A DNA stretch of 64,000 nucleotides from Planococcus donghaensis (GCF_001687665.2 NZ_CP016543.2:1178001-1242000); one strand, 5' to 3'; shown: positions 28,851 through 39,171, counted from the stretch's first letter. Program-made: numbers and translations. The notes: a model not told the origin generated them from the sequence alone.

Positions 28851-29180
28851 ATGAAAAACTTAGTGCGTGTAGACAGTATGGACAGTCTAAAGCAGGCAGT
28901 AGGAAGCAATCAACATTACTGGTTGTTTAAACATAGCAGTACGTGCTCAGTGTCCGCTGGTGCGTGGAATGAATATAATGAATATGCCTCATTGCATCCA
29001 AACCAACTATTTTTATATCTCGTTGTACAGGAAGATCGAGAGCTTTCTAAAGCAATTGAAGAAATTACGGAAGTAAAGCATGAGTCACCACAATTATTTC
29101 ATTTTTCGAGCCAAAAAATGGACTGGCACGCTTCCCATAGCAAGATTAAAAGCAAGTTTATGAAAGAATTTATCGCTTAA
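28851..29180 (+). CDS. ytxJ: Bacillithiol-system redox protein YtxJ
   Basis: A 109-residue thioredoxin-fold protein of the YtxJ (DUF2847) family. A single candidate active-site cysteine, Cys32, lies in KHSSTCSVSAGAW, followed by a hydrophobic strand and the SPQLFHFS segment where thioredoxins carry the cis-proline. With one cysteine it is a monothiol type, consistent with removing bacillithiol from proteins (a bacilliredoxin-like role). It ends the ytxGHJ operon before a strong terminator. Confidence 0.85.
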   Translation: MKNLVRVDSMDSLKQAVGSNQHYWLFKHSSTCSVSAGAWNEYNEYASLHPNQLFLYLVVQEDRELSKAIEEITEVKHESPQLFHFSSQKMDWHASHSKIKSKFMKEFIA

Positions 29181-29181
29181 T

Positions 29182-29216
29182 AAAAAAGCCGAAGCCTTGC
29201 TGCTTCGGCTTTTTTG
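29182..29216 (+). terminator. Terminator after ytxJ
   Basis: AAAAAGCCGAAGC and GCTTCGGCTTTTT around CTTGCT. Confidence 0.9.
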
Positions 29217-29228
29217 CGCAATAAATAC

Positions 29229-29250
29229 TTTAACGCGTTGAAGCGTTAAA
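29229..29250. repeat. 8-bp inverted repeat upstream of the aroA promoter
   Basis: TTTAACGC and GCGTTAAA, perfect, separated by six bases. It ends nine bases before the aroA -35 element. There is no T-run on either side, so it is a possible operator and not a terminator. Confidence 0.5.
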
Positions 29251-29259
29251 ACAAATTTC

Positions 29260-29288
29260 GTGACTTTCCTGAATAGTTTGCTTATAAT
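29260..29288 (+). promoter_or_regulatory. SigA-type promoter for aroA
   Basis: GTGACT (29260-29265), 17-base spacer, TATAAT (29283-29288). Confidence 0.65.
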
Positions 29289-29351
29289 AGTCCTATCAAG
29301 TTAATATGCGTCACCTGTTAAAGGTTATTCGCGAAAGGGGAAGTTTATAGA

Positions 29352-30437
29352 ATGAGTAATTTAGAGTTAGAGCAGCTAAGAGAAAAAGTGGACGCAGTCA
29401 ACCTGCAGATTCTGTCTCTTATTAATGAGAGAGCTTCCGTAATTCAAGAAATCGGAAAAGCAAAAGAAAAACAAGGTGTTAACCGCTACGATCCGTTGCG
29501 TGAACGCCATATGTTAAATCTGTTAAAAGAAAATAATGCTGGACCTTTAGATCAGAAAACAGTTGATCATATTTTCAAAGAAATTTTCAAATCAGCATTG
29601 GATATGCAAGAGGAAGATATCCGCAAAGCATTACTTGTTTCACGTAAGAAAAAAGCAGAAGATACGATTATCAATATTAACGGCGAACAAGTTGGCGCTG
29701 GAGATCCATCATTCATCTTCGGACCATGCGCAGTAGAGTCTCAAGAGCAAGTGATGAAAGTTGCAGAAGCTATTGGTGGAAAAGGTCTGAAAATGATTCG
29801 TGGTGGAGCTTACAAGCCACGTACATCACCTTACGATTTCCAAGGACTAGGCTTAGAAGGCTTGAAGATGCTGAAAAAAGCAGCTGATCAATACAACTTA
29901 GCAGTGGTTTCAGAAATCGTGACACCTTCGCATTTAGAAGCTGCTCTAGATTACGTTGACGTTGTACAAGTTGGCGCGCGTAATATGCAAAACTTCGAAT
30001 TGTTAAAAGCTGTAGGTTCAATCAATAAACCGGTTTTACTAAAACGTGGGATGTCAGCAACTGTGGATGAATTTATCCATGCAGCTGAATACATTATTGC
30101 TTCAGGAAATGAAAACATCATTTTATGTGAACGTGGAATTCGCACATACGAAAAAGCGACGCGTAACACATTAGATATCTCGGCTGTGCCAATCTTGAAA
30201 CAAGAAACGCATCTTCCGGTATTTGTAGACGTAACTCACTCAACAGGACGTCGTGACTTATTGCTTCCAGCTGCTAAAGCGGCGATCGCAATTGGAGCGG
30301 ATGGCGTTATGGCTGAAGTTCATCCAGATCCAGCTGTTGCATTATCTGATGCACAACAGCAAATGGATATTGGTCAATTCGATGAATACTACGATGCATT
30401 GATGAAGTTCATGAAACAATACGAAATGAAAATGTAA
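29352..30437 (+). CDS. aroA: Bifunctional DAHP synthase / chorismate mutase AroA(G)
   Basis: A 361-residue fusion. Residues 1-85 are an AroQ-type chorismate mutase ([25 protein letters not shown]); residues from about 110 are a KDO8PS-like DAHP synthase with [26 protein letters not shown] and [14 protein letters not shown]. It condenses phosphoenolpyruvate with erythrose 4-phosphate at the head of the aromatic pathway. The mutase domain gives feedback control by chorismate or prephenate. ccpA follows, as in B. subtilis, but behind its own terminator and promoter. Confidence 0.95.
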   Translation: MSNLELEQLREKVDAVNLQILSLINERASVIQEIGKAKEKQGVNRYDPLRERHMLNLLKENNAGPLDQKTVDHIFKEIFKSALDMQEEDIRKALLVSRKKKAEDTIININGEQVGAGDPSFIFGPCAVESQEQVMKVAEAIGGKGLKMIRGGAYKPRTSPYDFQGLGLEGLKMLKKAADQYNLAVVSEIVTPSHLEAALDYVDVVQVGARNMQNFELLKAVGSINKPVLLKRGMSATVDEFIHAAEYIIASGNENIILCERGIRTYEKATRNTLDISAVPILKQETHLPVFVDVTHSTGRRDLLLPAAKAAIAIGADGVMAEVHPDPAVALSDAQQQMDIGQFDEYYDALMKFMKQYEMKM

Positions 30438-30441
30438 ATCG

Positions 30442-30475
30442 GAAAAGTCGGAGTTACTCCGGCTTTTCTTTTTTT
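30442..30475 (+). terminator. Terminator after aroA
   Basis: GAAAAGTCGGAG and CTCCGGCTTTTC around TTA, then T-rich. Confidence 0.88.
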
Positions 30476-30477
30476 AG

Positions 30478-30507
30478 TTGATATTCAGGAAGTTTTTATC
30501 GTATGAT
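30478..30507 (+). promoter_or_regulatory. SigA-type promoter for ccpA
   Basis: TTGATA (30478-30483), 18-base spacer, TATGAT (30502-30507). Confidence 0.55.
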
Positions 30508-30537
30508 TAGAGAAAGACTGGAAAAGGAGGGCGCACA

Positions 30538-31536
30538 ATGACCGTTACGATATATGATGTGGCAAGAGAAGCAAACGTTTCCATGGCTACAGTGTCACGT
30601 GTAGTAAATGCCAATCAAAACGTTAAACCGGCTACAAGAAAGAAAGTATTAAAAGTGATAGAAGAATTAGGCTATCGTCCAAATGCTGTTGCTCGTGGAC
30701 TTGCAAGTAAGAAAACAACGACGGTCGGCGTCATCATACCCGATATTTCCAATAGCATGTATGCTGAACTAGCCCGTGGAATTGAAGATATCGCAACAAT
30801 GTATCGCTACAACATTATTTTATCTAACTCTGATCAAAACGAGAACAAAGAACTTCAGTTATTGGAAACCATGCTCGGAAAACAAGTAGACGGAATTGTC
30901 TTTATGAGTGATGTGATCTCTGCTGAACTTCTGAAAGAAATGGAACGTTCACCGACTCCAATCGTATTAGCGGGCTCGATTGATGAATCAGCGGCGATTG
31001 CTTCAGTAAATATCGATTATTATGGGGCAGCTTATGAAGCTGTAAAAAAATTAATCGACAATGGACACCAAAAAATCGCTTTTATTATTGGACCGTTAAC
31101 GTCGATGATCAACAAAGAATACAAGTTAAAAGCTTATAAAGAAGCATTAGCAGATGCGGGTATTGCCTATGATGAAAAGCTTATTGTTGAGTGCAATAAT
31201 TCATATGATGAAGCTATGGAGGCTGTTCAAACTTTGGCTCCTGAAGAGCCAACTGCTTACTTTGTCAGCAATGATGAAATGTCGTTTGGCGTTATTCATG
31301 CCGTAGAAGAGCAAGGGAAGAAAATTCCAATGGATGTTGAAGTTATAAGCTATGAAAATTCGAAATTGGCACGTATGGCACGTCCAATGTTGACGTCAGT
31401 GGCTTTCCCTCTCTATGACATTGGGGCAGTTTCTATGCGCTTGTTAACAAAATACATGAACAACGAAGAAATTGAAGAAAAGCAAGTTATATTGCCGTAT
31501 CGAATTGAAGAAAGACAATCTACAAAAAATGATTAG
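30538..31536 (+). CDS. ccpA: Catabolite control protein A
   Basis: A 332-residue LacI/GalR regulator. The N-terminal HTH and hinge ([20 protein letters not shown], then RGLASKK) bind cre DNA; the rest is a periplasmic-binding-protein-like core that receives HPr-Ser46-P. The whole-sequence pattern, including [10 protein letters not shown] and the C-terminal [11 protein letters not shown], is that of CcpA and not of a sugar-specific repressor. It mediates carbon catabolite control. A strong cre site upstream of the lyase gene at 43925 is a candidate local target. Confidence 0.95.
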   Translation: MTVTIYDVAREANVSMATVSRVVNANQNVKPATRKKVLKVIEELGYRPNAVARGLASKKTTTVGVIIPDISNSMYAELARGIEDIATMYRYNIILSNSDQNENKELQLLETMLGKQVDGIVFMSDVISAELLKEMERSPTPIVLAGSIDESAAIASVNIDYYGAAYEAVKKLIDNGHQKIAFIIGPLTSMINKEYKLKAYKEALADAGIAYDEKLIVECNNSYDEAMEAVQTLAPEEPTAYFVSNDEMSFGVIHAVEEQGKKIPMDVEVISYENSKLARMARPMLTSVAFPLYDIGAVSMRLLTKYMNNEEIEEKQVILPYRIEERQSTKND

Positions 31537-31561
31537 TATTCTTTTCTAAAATAATAGTTGC

Positions 31562-31619
31562 AAAAAAGAAGACACGCTGCCTGGATCATTTCATCCAAGC
31601 AAGGTGTCTTCTTTTTTTG
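31562..31619. terminator. Bidirectional terminator between ccpA and acuC
   Basis: AAAGAAGACAC and GTGTCTTCTTT enclose a second, smaller stem (CTGGAT/ATCCAAG). A/T flanks lie on both sides. Confidence 0.85.
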
Positions 31620-31641
31620 AAAAAATTATGGGTATGCGTCG

Positions 31642-32793
31642 TTAATTATTGCGAATCATGTATAAAGCCTTGTTTAACATTTGTAAGTTTTTATCGGTAA
31701 TTTCCGCTTTTCGTGGGATGGCTTTGTACATATTTGGTGGATCCTCCCACGTTTCGATTAATTTCACGGGGGATTCTGGTTGCCATTTTCCGATCCAAGA
31801 TGCAGGTAGATTTCCTGAAGGGATAGGGAAATTGTTCATTTCCATCCAAATTAACGACCATGCCCGTGGAACAACTCGCCAAATATCGTAGCCACCGCCA
31901 CCAACAGCTATCCAACGGCCCTGACAATACTCATGAGCAAGTTCGTGGGCAATCTTAGGTATTTCCTTGTAAATATTCATTGTGCCATACAGGTGGGTCA
32001 GAGGGTCGAGATAATGGGCGTCTGCACCATTTTGTGTCAAAATGACATCAGGTTTAAAAAACTCAAAGATTTCTTTCATAGAAGTTCGGTAAATTTCAAG
32101 GAAAGATTCATCTTCTGTAAATGCATCAATCGGAAAATTAAAAGACGTGCCATATCCTTGGCCGCTTCCGCGTTCATTAATGTTACCAGTTCCAGGGAAA
32201 AGGTAACGTCCTGTTTCATGAATTGAAACAGTGCAAACATCAGGATCGTCATAAAAACTCCATTGAACGCCATCACCGTGATGTGCATCGGTATCAATAT
32301 AAAGGACACGAGCATTGTATTTGGTTTTTAAATAATTGATTGCAACTGAACTGTCGTTATAAATACAAAAGCCAGATGCTTTGCCCCGGAAGCCATGATG
32401 AAGTCCGCCCCCTAAATTTAATGCATGCTGAGCTTTGCCTTCCATAACGTAATCGACAGCTGTTAATGTGCCTCCAACTAATCGTGCGCTAGCTTCATGC
32501 ATATTTTCAAAGATAGGGGTATCGTCTGTGCCGATGCCGTAACTTTCTCCAGCTTCGGGTGTGATTTCTCCGCGGCTAGCTTTTTTGACAATATCAATAT
32601 AGCGTTGATCATGCGCTAATAATAATTCTTCATCCGTTGCAATCCGTGCAGGGACTATAGCATCACTTGAAAGCGCGTTCATTTTTTTTAATAAATCAAT
32701 CGTTAAAACAAGTCTTTTCTGGTTGAAAGGATGCGTTTCAGAAAATTTATACCCCAGTTGATCTTCTGAAAAGATAAATACAGCGTGCTTCAT
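31642..32793 (-). CDS. acuC: Protein deacetylase AcuC (class I HDAC-like)
   Basis: A 383-residue zinc amidohydrolase of the arginase/HDAC fold. Motifs include LYIDTDAHHGDGVQW (the tandem His and zinc Asp), NLGGGLHHGF and GGGGYDIW. ATG 32793 overlaps the acuB stop (ATGA) and gives MKHAVFIFSEDQ, matching B. subtilis AcuC; the ATG at 32820 would add nine residues and lies inside acuB. AcuC removes acetyl groups from the AcsA active-site lysine, reactivating acetyl-CoA synthetase. Confidence 0.93.
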   Translation of the reverse strand: MKHAVFIFSEDQLGYKFSETHPFNQKRLVLTIDLLKKMNALSSDAIVPARIATDEELLLAHDQRYIDIVKKASRGEITPEAGESYGIGTDDTPIFENMHEASARLVGGTLTAVDYVMEGKAQHALNLGGGLHHGFRGKASGFCIYNDSSVAINYLKTKYNARVLYIDTDAHHGDGVQWSFYDDPDVCTVSIHETGRYLFPGTGNINERGSGQGYGTSFNFPIDAFTEDESFLEIYRTSMKEIFEFFKPDVILTQNGADAHYLDPLTHLYGTMNIYKEIPKIAHELAHEYCQGRWIAVGGGGYDIWRVVPRAWSLIWMEMNNFPIPSGNLPASWIGKWQPESPVKLIETWEDPPNMYKAIPRKAEITDKNLQMLNKALYMIRNN

Positions 32794-33434
32794 TCGTTCA
32801 CTTGTGGCGTACTTGGCCATAATACATCAAAATTTTCTTTTCGTAGTTCATTGATGATGGCTAAAGGGTTCATCGTTTGAACACGAAAAACTAAAATTTT
32901 ACTCGCCTTATTTTCTCTATCGGGGTATACAAGAACACTCAACACATTCACATTTTGGTGCTGAAAAACTTTTGAAACTTCATACAACACACCCGAACGA
33001 TCTTGGACGCGTACTTCAATTTGAGAGCCTGGTTGGTGTGCCCCTGTTAATTCGATAAAAGTATATAGAAGGTCAGTTTCTGTTAGAAAGCCAACAAGTT
33101 GTTGATTGCTTACAACAGGAATGCAGCCAATTTTATGCTCATAGAAAATCATCGCAACTTCTTCGACAAAGTCAAGCGGGTGAGCAATAACAGGATTAGC
33201 CGTCATAATTTCAGCGACTTTCTTTTTATATGGCTCACCTTTAGGTGCTACGGTAAACCGTGAAGGAACTGCTTCTTTTAAGTCTCGATCTGTCACGATG
33301 CCGACTACTTTCCCATCGTCGACAACTGGTGCATGGCGAACTCGTTTATCTTTAAACAAATCCATCACATCTTGAACCGTTTGGTCCGAACTTAATATGT
33401 GCACATCGGTTTTCATAATTTCTTCAACTAACAT
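32790..33434 (-). CDS. acuB: Acetoin utilization protein AcuB (CBS-ACT)
   Basis: A 214-residue protein with two CBS domains (about 1-60 and 75-130: VQDVMDLFKDKRVRHAPVVDDGKVVGIVTDRDLK) and a C-terminal ACT domain (about 140-205, IEVRVQDRSGVLYEVSKVF). Such proteins usually sense adenine nucleotides and small ligands. The exact role of AcuB is not settled. It is the middle gene of acuABC and overlaps acuC. Confidence 0.9.
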   Translation of the reverse strand: MLVEEIMKTDVHILSSDQTVQDVMDLFKDKRVRHAPVVDDGKVVGIVTDRDLKEAVPSRFTVAPKGEPYKKKVAEIMTANPVIAHPLDFVEEVAMIFYEHKIGCIPVVSNQQLVGFLTETDLLYTFIELTGAHQPGSQIEVRVQDRSGVLYEVSKVFQHQNVNVLSVLVYPDRENKASKILVFRVQTMNPLAIINELRKENFDVLWPSTPQVNE

Positions 33435-33457
33435 AAAAGCACCCCTTTAAAAGTAAA

Positions 33458-34090
33458 TCAATACATATAGCGATTCATAAACCGGAGTCGATCAAATTGT
33501 TGAATGGATTCATTATCGACTCGGCTGCCAATTTTGGCCATCAAGCAATTCGCTGGATGTGAGCTGATTTCAGGGTCGTCGGTGGCATAATATTCTAATC
33601 CGCCGGCCTGCATCATTTTTTCCATGACTTTTCGGTATTCCCATACATTTAATCCAGTTCCTTTTAAATCCCAATGCCAATAATACTCGGTTGTAATAAC
33701 GATGAAATCTTCAAAAGCATCATCCAACATCGAAACTTTCAGTAAGGCTTTGCCGACACCGTTGCCTCTGTATTTTGGAATGATCTCAATTGCCCCAAGT
33801 TCGATTAAGTTGTCCATATTTCCTTCCGACCAACGTTCTAAAGGGTCTGGATAAAGGAAAGTGACATAGCCGACAATCATCTTGTCAGCCCGAACGATGA
33901 GAATACGTCCTTCTGGCAAATCCGCAATTTCGATAATGGCTTTATGCTGCTGAGCGGGAGGCCTAAAAGCCACTAAATCTTCGTGAAATTCAAGCTCACT
34001 TAGTTCTTTTCCCGCAATCGGACCTTCGATCATGATTGAGCCATGTTCAGTTTCTAATTCCATAGAGTTATAGGTTTTCTTGTGTTCCAT
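33458..34090 (-). CDS. acuA: AcsA lysine acetyltransferase AcuA (GNAT)
   Basis: A 210-residue GNAT acetyltransferase, the same length as in B. subtilis. ATG 34090 has AGGCGG upstream; the longer in-frame form from 34114 begins before it. The acetyl-CoA pyrophosphate loop is PKYRGNGVGKALL, and the DPLERWSEGNMDNLIELGAIE block is specific to AcuA. It acetylates the catalytic lysine of AcsA and switches it off. It is first in acuABC and divergent from acsA. The intergenic region has a TATAAT on this strand (34123-34128); I see no convincing cre site there. Confidence 0.95.
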   Translation of the reverse strand: MEHKKTYNSMELETEHGSIMIEGPIAGKELSELEFHEDLVAFRPPAQQHKAIIEIADLPEGRILIVRADKMIVGYVTFLYPDPLERWSEGNMDNLIELGAIEIIPKYRGNGVGKALLKVSMLDDAFEDFIVITTEYYWHWDLKGTGLNVWEYRKVMEKMMQAGGLEYYATDDPEISSHPANCLMAKIGSRVDNESIQQFDRLRFMNRYMY

Positions 34091-34256
34091 CAATTCACCG
34101 CCTGTCAGATGCAATTAGGTTTATTATACATGAACAATAAATGTTTTGGAAAAAAGCCGACAGAATTAGCTGTTTTTTCTAAACAATTAAAATAGTTCGC
34201 ATTCAATTGTGACATTGTTGTAGAATGTAAGTAATCAATACGAAAGGGTGAATGGA

Positions 34257-35975
34257 ATGAAAGTAGAAGCATTACAAGCAAAACCAGGAGTACATCAATT
34301 ACATAATTACGAAGAAATAGCAGCTAACTTCGATTGGACAGAAGTCGAGAAAGAATTTAGTTGGTACCAAAGCGGTAAAGTAAATATGGCTCACGAAGCC
34401 ATTGACCGCCATGCAGATTCTGACCGGAAAAACAAAGTCGCTCTTTATTATAAAGATCAAAACCGAAATGAATCATACACGTTTTATGAAATGAAACGCA
34501 TGACCAATCGTGCAGCGAATTTGTTGAAAGCGAATTCAAACCTAGAAAAAGGAGATCGTATTTTTATTTTCATGCCACGTTCTCCAGAATTGTATTTCTT
34601 AATGTTTGGCGCATTGAAAATGGGACTTATTGTTGGACCGTTATTTGAAGCGTTTATGGAAGGTGCTATTTACGACCGACTTGATGACAGCGAAGCCAAA
34701 TCGATTATTACAACACCAGAATTATTAGAGCGTGTTCCGTATGATCGCTTGCCAAACTTAGAAACGATTTTCCTTGTTGGGGATGACGTCGAAGAAAAGG
34801 ATGGCTATATTGATGTCATGAAACATTTATCAGTGAGCTCCGATAAATTTGAAGTTGAATGGTTAGATAAAGAAGATGGATTGGTACTTCATTATACTTC
34901 TGGATCTACTGGTAAGCCTAAAGGTGTACTGCATGCCCAATATGCAATGGTGCAGCAATACCAAACAGGTAAATGGGTGTTGGATTTCAACGAAACGGAT
35001 ATATACTGGTGTACAGCTGACCCAGGGTGGGTAACTGGTACTGCTTATGGTGTGTTTTCTCCTTGGTTAAACGGGGTTACTACGGTTATTCTTGGCGGAA
35101 GATTTTCACCAGAAGGTTGGTATAAGGCGATTGAAGACTTTGGTGTGACGGTTTGGTATAGTGCGCCTACGGCATTCCGTATGTTAATGGGAGCAGGAGA
35201 TGCATTGGTAAAAGAATATGATTTATCTACACTTCGACACGTGTTGTCGGTAGGTGAACCGTTAAACCCAGAAGTGGTGAGATGGGGAGCACAAGTATTT
35301 GATAAACGCATTCATGATACATGGTGGATGACAGAAACAGGAGCGCAAACAATCTGTAACTTCCCGTCAATGGCCATTAAACCAGGATCTATGGGGAAAC
35401 CCATTCCTGGACTCAATGTTGCTATTGTCGACGACCAAGGAAATGAATTGCCACCAAACCAAATGGGGAACTTGGCGATTGAAAAAGGGTGGCCATCAAT
35501 GATGCGCCAAATTTGGAACAATCCTGCAAAATACGATTCGTATTTCTTGAAGGATAAATGGTATGTGTCGGGAGACTCGGCTTATATGGACGAAGAAGGC
35601 TATTTCTGGTTCCAAGGACGTGTAGATGATGTCATAATGACTTCAGGAGAACGCGTTGGACCGTTCGAAGTAGAAAGTAAATTGCTTGAACATCCAGCCG
35701 TTGCTGAAGCTGGCGTCATTGGTAAACCCGATCCGGTTCGTGGAGAAATCATCAAAGCATTCGTAGCGTTAGTTGATGGATACGAACCATCAGAAGAATT
35801 AGTACAAGAAATTCAACAGTTTGTTAAAAAAGGATTAGCTGCACACGCAGCACCGCGCGAAATCGAGTTTAAAGACAAACTGCCGAAAACACGTAGCGGG
35901 AAAATTATGCGCCGTGTCTTAAAAGCATGGGAATTGGATTTGCCAGCAGGTGACTTGTCTACAATGGAAGATTGA
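34257..35975 (+). CDS. acsA: Acetyl-CoA synthetase (AMP-forming) AcsA
   Basis: A 572-residue ANL-superfamily enzyme, the same length as B. subtilis AcsA. ATG 34257 follows AAAGGGTG; GTG 34248 is in frame but overlaps this SD. The AMP-binding motif is YTSGSTGKPKG, the DTWWMTETG block is typical of acetyl-CoA synthetases, and the C-terminal LPKTRSGKIMRRVLK holds the lysine that AcuA acetylates. It activates acetate to acetyl-CoA. It is divergent from acuABC, the machinery that turns it off and on. Confidence 0.97.
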   Translation: MKVEALQAKPGVHQLHNYEEIAANFDWTEVEKEFSWYQSGKVNMAHEAIDRHADSDRKNKVALYYKDQNRNESYTFYEMKRMTNRAANLLKANSNLEKGDRIFIFMPRSPELYFLMFGALKMGLIVGPLFEAFMEGAIYDRLDDSEAKSIITTPELLERVPYDRLPNLETIFLVGDDVEEKDGYIDVMKHLSVSSDKFEVEWLDKEDGLVLHYTSGSTGKPKGVLHAQYAMVQQYQTGKWVLDFNETDIYWCTADPGWVTGTAYGVFSPWLNGVTTVILGGRFSPEGWYKAIEDFGVTVWYSAPTAFRMLMGAGDALVKEYDLSTLRHVLSVGEPLNPEVVRWGAQVFDKRIHDTWWMTETGAQTICNFPSMAIKPGSMGKPIPGLNVAIVDDQGNELPPNQMGNLAIEKGWPSMMRQIWNNPAKYDSYFLKDKWYVSGDSAYMDEEGYFWFQGRVDDVIMTSGERVGPFEVESKLLEHPAVAEAGVIGKPDPVRGEIIKAFVALVDGYEPSEELVQEIQQFVKKGLAAHAAPREIEFKDKLPKTRSGKIMRRVLKAWELDLPAGDLSTMED

Positions 35976-35981
35976 TCATTC

Positions 35982-36017
35982 AAAGCAGCGGACAGTAATT
36001 TCTGTCCGCTGCTTTTT
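35982..36017 (+). terminator. Terminator after acsA
   Basis: AAAGCAGCGGACAG and CTGTCCGCTGCTTT, then TTGAA. Confidence 0.85.
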
Positions 36018-36022
36018 GAATT

Positions 36023-36058
36023 AAAAAAACCCGATTCGCTAGAAAAGCGAATCGGGTT
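36023..36058 (-). terminator. Terminator after the class A PBP gene
   Basis: AACCCGATTCGCT and AGCGAATCGGGTT; on the minus strand the hairpin is followed by seven T. Confidence 0.87.
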
Positions 36059-36065
36059 CATGTTG

Positions 36066-39000
36066 TTAGGTTGCGTCACCTTCGGCTGGTTTATCGGGTT
36101 TAGAATCTGGTTTTTCTGGTTTTTCCGGTTTATCTGGTTTAGGATCTGGCTTTGGCTCAGGATCTGGCTTTGGCTCAGGATCCGGTTTTGGCTCAGGATC
36201 CGGTTTTGGCTCAGGATCCGGTTTTGGTTCAGGATCTGGTTTTGGTTCAGGATCTGGCTTTGGTTCAGGATCTGGTTTTGGTTCAGGATCTGGCTTCGGC
36301 TCAGGATCTGGTTTTGGTTCAGGATCCGGTTTTGGTTCTGGCTTCGGCTCCGGTTTTGGTGCGGCAATTGTGACACTGTTTGAAGCCGCTGATTGTTTAC
36401 CTGTAATATCTACCGCTACAACTGTATAGCTTCCAGGAGAACTCGCCGTATAGGAATTGCTTTGAGCTTCTGAAATTGAAGCTATACGCGAACCACCTTT
36501 GTAAACTCTGTAACCCACAACATCATTTGATCCAGAGTTGGACCATGTAATGGTTTTCCCATTAATTGCTGCTTGAACACTACCAGGAGCAGCATCATCC
36601 GCTTTAAACTCAGCGCTTGCAACAATCGAAGAGAATTTTGAGTTGCCTGGGAATAGTTTGCTCGCATCTCCTCCAAACGGAGCCATCATGCGATCGATGT
36701 ATTTTTGTGAAACACCAATTCCACCGCCTGAGATAAAGTCGCTTGGTGTATTAGACAACACGGCAAAACGTTTGCCATCAATTGTTGTGTACGAACCACT
36801 TGTAAAACTATCGTCTTTTTCTGTAGGCAACATAGCTTTAGCATTAAATAAATCTGAACGAACAAGTCCTGCGTTTTTGCAGGCCTCATCTGGAGCTAGT
36901 CCAGAAATACCGCAGAACGATTTAGTAACAACCCCATCAGGCTGTTTGAATTTCTCTGCAGTGCCAACAAGTTTTGGTTTTGCATCATAACTAGCGTTCA
37001 TTAAGCGAGCCCATACTTGATTGACGCGCAATGAAGCGGGCAAATCACGGTTTTCAAATTTCGATAACTTGATTTTTTCTGTGTCGTAGCCAAGCCATAG
37101 TCCCATCGTTACGTTCGGGTTATAACCGACTAACCATACATCTGTAGTACTTTGAGTCGTACCAGTTTTACCTGCGAAATCAGCATCGAATTTCAACAAA
37201 CGATTTGCGCGATTTGCAGTACCACGATCTGTTTTAAAAACATCGCGTAGCATATCTGTTAACACATAAGACGTAGCAGGGGTAAATATTTCTTTTGTTT
37301 CTGTTTTATGTTCGTAAATAACGTTGCCATCAGCGTCTTCGATTTTATCAATCATGGTTGGCGCTACATATTGACCGTTATTCGCAATCATTGCATAACC
37401 ACTGGCAATTTCTTCAACAGAGGCTTCAATTCCGCCGCCTAAAGCAGAAGATGGATTATTATTCTCCGATTCTTCAACGCGTGTAAAGCCCGCATTCATC
37501 ATATATTGAATCGGCAGTTGTTGTTGAATTTGAGCAAACAAGCGAATTGTCGGTAAGTTTTGAGATTGCGCTAACGCATCTCGTGCAGGCATAATTCCTT
37601 GCTCACTAGATGAAATAAAGTTGCTAGGACTCCATATGTCATTGCCATCCATATATTCGAATTTTACATCGACAAGAGGAGAACCTGCACCAATTTGACC
37701 CAATTCAATAGCAGGGCCATAAACCAATAAAGGTTTTACGGTAGATCCCATTGAACGATAAGCTGAAGTCGCATGGTTTAACTTTTCGATTTCATGGTTT
37801 CGGCCACCAACAAAACTGAGGATGCGTCCGGTGCCATTTTCAATCATAATACTACCAAGTTGAACAGGATACTCTTTGTCTATTACTTCTCCAACTTCGT
37901 TATAGCCTTTACCTAACGCAGTTGTACCAAAAGATTCATACGACTTTTGAGCTTCTTCTTGAGCTAGATAAATGTCTTTATCGATCGTCGAGTGAATTCG
38001 ATAACCATTAGATCTAACAGCTCGATCCGCTAAAATTGCGTATTCCTCATAAAGTTTGTTGTTTTCTTTTAAGGTAACAGGATCGATACCATCTCGCTCT
38101 GCTAGTACATCCATAATAATACGAGACGCCCGTTTTTCGATTTCAACTGTGACATACGGGAACTCGGAGTATGAGCGTTTTTCACCTGTACGGAAATCCG
38201 CAACAATATCATATGCCATTGCTTCATCGTATTCTTTTTGTGTAATGTATTCCGTTTCTTTCATACGGAAAAGAACGGTTTTCATTCGATCCAAAGCTGG
38301 AGCTAATGCTTCTTCTTCTTTTACAACTCCGCCTTCAGCATAGGGCGTATAAGTGTAAGGAGCTTTTGGAATGCCGGCGATAAATGCCGACTGTGGCAAG
38401 TTTAAATCTTTAGCCGATACATTGAATATTCCTTTAGCGGCTGTTTCAATGCCGGCAATATGTGCACCTGAGGAAATTCGGCCATACGGAATGATATTCA
38501 AATAGGCTTCCATGATTTCGTCTTTATCCATAAATTTCTCTAAACGCATAGCAAGAAGAATTTCTTTTGCTTTTCGCTCGTAAGAAACTTCGTTGGTTAG
38601 TATTTGGTTTTTTATCAATTGTTGCGTCAAAGTAGAACCACCTGTTTGGGTGTCTGCATTTGACACATCTTGCATCAAACCACGGAAAATCGCTTTTGGA
38701 ACGATTCCTTCGTGTTCATGGAAATATTCATCTTCTGTTGCTAGAACAGCGTTTATTGCATAATCTGATACATTGTCTAATGAAGTAACTCTTCGTTCTA
38801 AATCTGTTTGAAGTTTTCCGAGATAGACATCATTGTCGAAATACATTTCGGAAGTTTCTTCAAAACTATAAATTTCTTTGAGCATTTCTTCTTTAGGACG
38901 AAGTTTTTCCTCGTCTACCAGTGAAGCAAAATAACCTGCTCCAACAGAAGCGGCAAAAACTCCGACTGTAACTAGAACAATCGCCAGAATCAATGCTAAG

Positions 39001-39110
39001 TTCCAAATCACTCCTGTTGTTATGCTCATTCGCTTGAACCATTTTGTTGAAGTCAATCTATCGGTTGTTTCTTCTGCTTTACCTAGCCAATACTTAAATT
39101 TATCACGCAC
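36066..39110 (-). CDS. Class A penicillin-binding protein (PBP1A-type) with repeat tail
   Basis: A 1014-residue bifunctional peptidoglycan synthase. It has a cytoplasmic N-terminus, one membrane helix (about 30-60) and a GT51 glycosyltransferase domain ([23 protein letters not shown]). The transpeptidase domain has S-x-x-K in GSTVKPL, S-x-N in AQSQNLP and K-T-G in AGKTGTT. A fibronectin type III-like domain (about 830-905) is followed by a tail of roughly eleven PDPEPK repeats ending KPAEGDAT. Polymerisation and cross-linking happen outside the membrane. The tail should be extended and zwitterionic, perhaps spanning the wall. No such gene lies here in B. subtilis as far as I recall. Confidence 0.93.
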   Translation of the reverse strand: MRDKFKYWLGKAEETTDRLTSTKWFKRMSITTGVIWNLALILAIVLVTVGVFAASVGAGYFASLVDEEKLRPKEEMLKEIYSFEETSEMYFDNDVYLGKLQTDLERRVTSLDNVSDYAINAVLATEDEYFHEHEGIVPKAIFRGLMQDVSNADTQTGGSTLTQQLIKNQILTNEVSYERKAKEILLAMRLEKFMDKDEIMEAYLNIIPYGRISSGAHIAGIETAAKGIFNVSAKDLNLPQSAFIAGIPKAPYTYTPYAEGGVVKEEEALAPALDRMKTVLFRMKETEYITQKEYDEAMAYDIVADFRTGEKRSYSEFPYVTVEIEKRASRIIMDVLAERDGIDPVTLKENNKLYEEYAILADRAVRSNGYRIHSTIDKDIYLAQEEAQKSYESFGTTALGKGYNEVGEVIDKEYPVQLGSIMIENGTGRILSFVGGRNHEIEKLNHATSAYRSMGSTVKPLLVYGPAIELGQIGAGSPLVDVKFEYMDGNDIWSPSNFISSSEQGIMPARDALAQSQNLPTIRLFAQIQQQLPIQYMMNAGFTRVEESENNNPSSALGGGIEASVEEIASGYAMIANNGQYVAPTMIDKIEDADGNVIYEHKTETKEIFTPATSYVLTDMLRDVFKTDRGTANRANRLLKFDADFAGKTGTTQSTTDVWLVGYNPNVTMGLWLGYDTEKIKLSKFENRDLPASLRVNQVWARLMNASYDAKPKLVGTAEKFKQPDGVVTKSFCGISGLAPDEACKNAGLVRSDLFNAKAMLPTEKDDSFTSGSYTTIDGKRFAVLSNTPSDFISGGGIGVSQKYIDRMMAPFGGDASKLFPGNSKFSSIVASAEFKADDAAPGSVQAAINGKTITWSNSGSNDVVGYRVYKGGSRIASISEAQSNSYTASSPGSYTVVAVDITGKQSAASNSVTIAAPKPEPKPEPKPDPEPKPDPEPKPDPEPKPDPEPKPDPEPKPDPEPKPDPEPKPDPEPKPDPEPKPDPEPKPDPKPDKPEKPEKPDSKPDKPAEGDAT
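36142..36339. repeat. Eleven 18-bp tandem repeats coding the PBP tail
   Basis: Eleven consecutive 18-bp units (GGATCTGGCTTTGGCTCA on the plus strand) run without interruption. The units differ mainly at third codon positions of the minus-strand frame (GAG/GAA, CCA/CCG, AAG/AAA), so each still reads PDPEPK. On the plus strand the repeat also keeps other frames open, which are not genes. Confidence 0.9.
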
Positions 39111-39171
39111 ATTATCGCCCTCCTAAAATCTTTTATAGTATATCATATTCTTATAATTGCATCTAAGCATA

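Noticed and set aside
36060..36383. Long open frames on the plus strand across the PBP tail region
   Set aside because: They arise from the 18-bp repeat, which lacks stops in several frames. They encode FRIWFW-type or AQDPVL-type repeats with no SD, whereas the minus-strand frame shows synonymous divergence and is fused to a full PBP.
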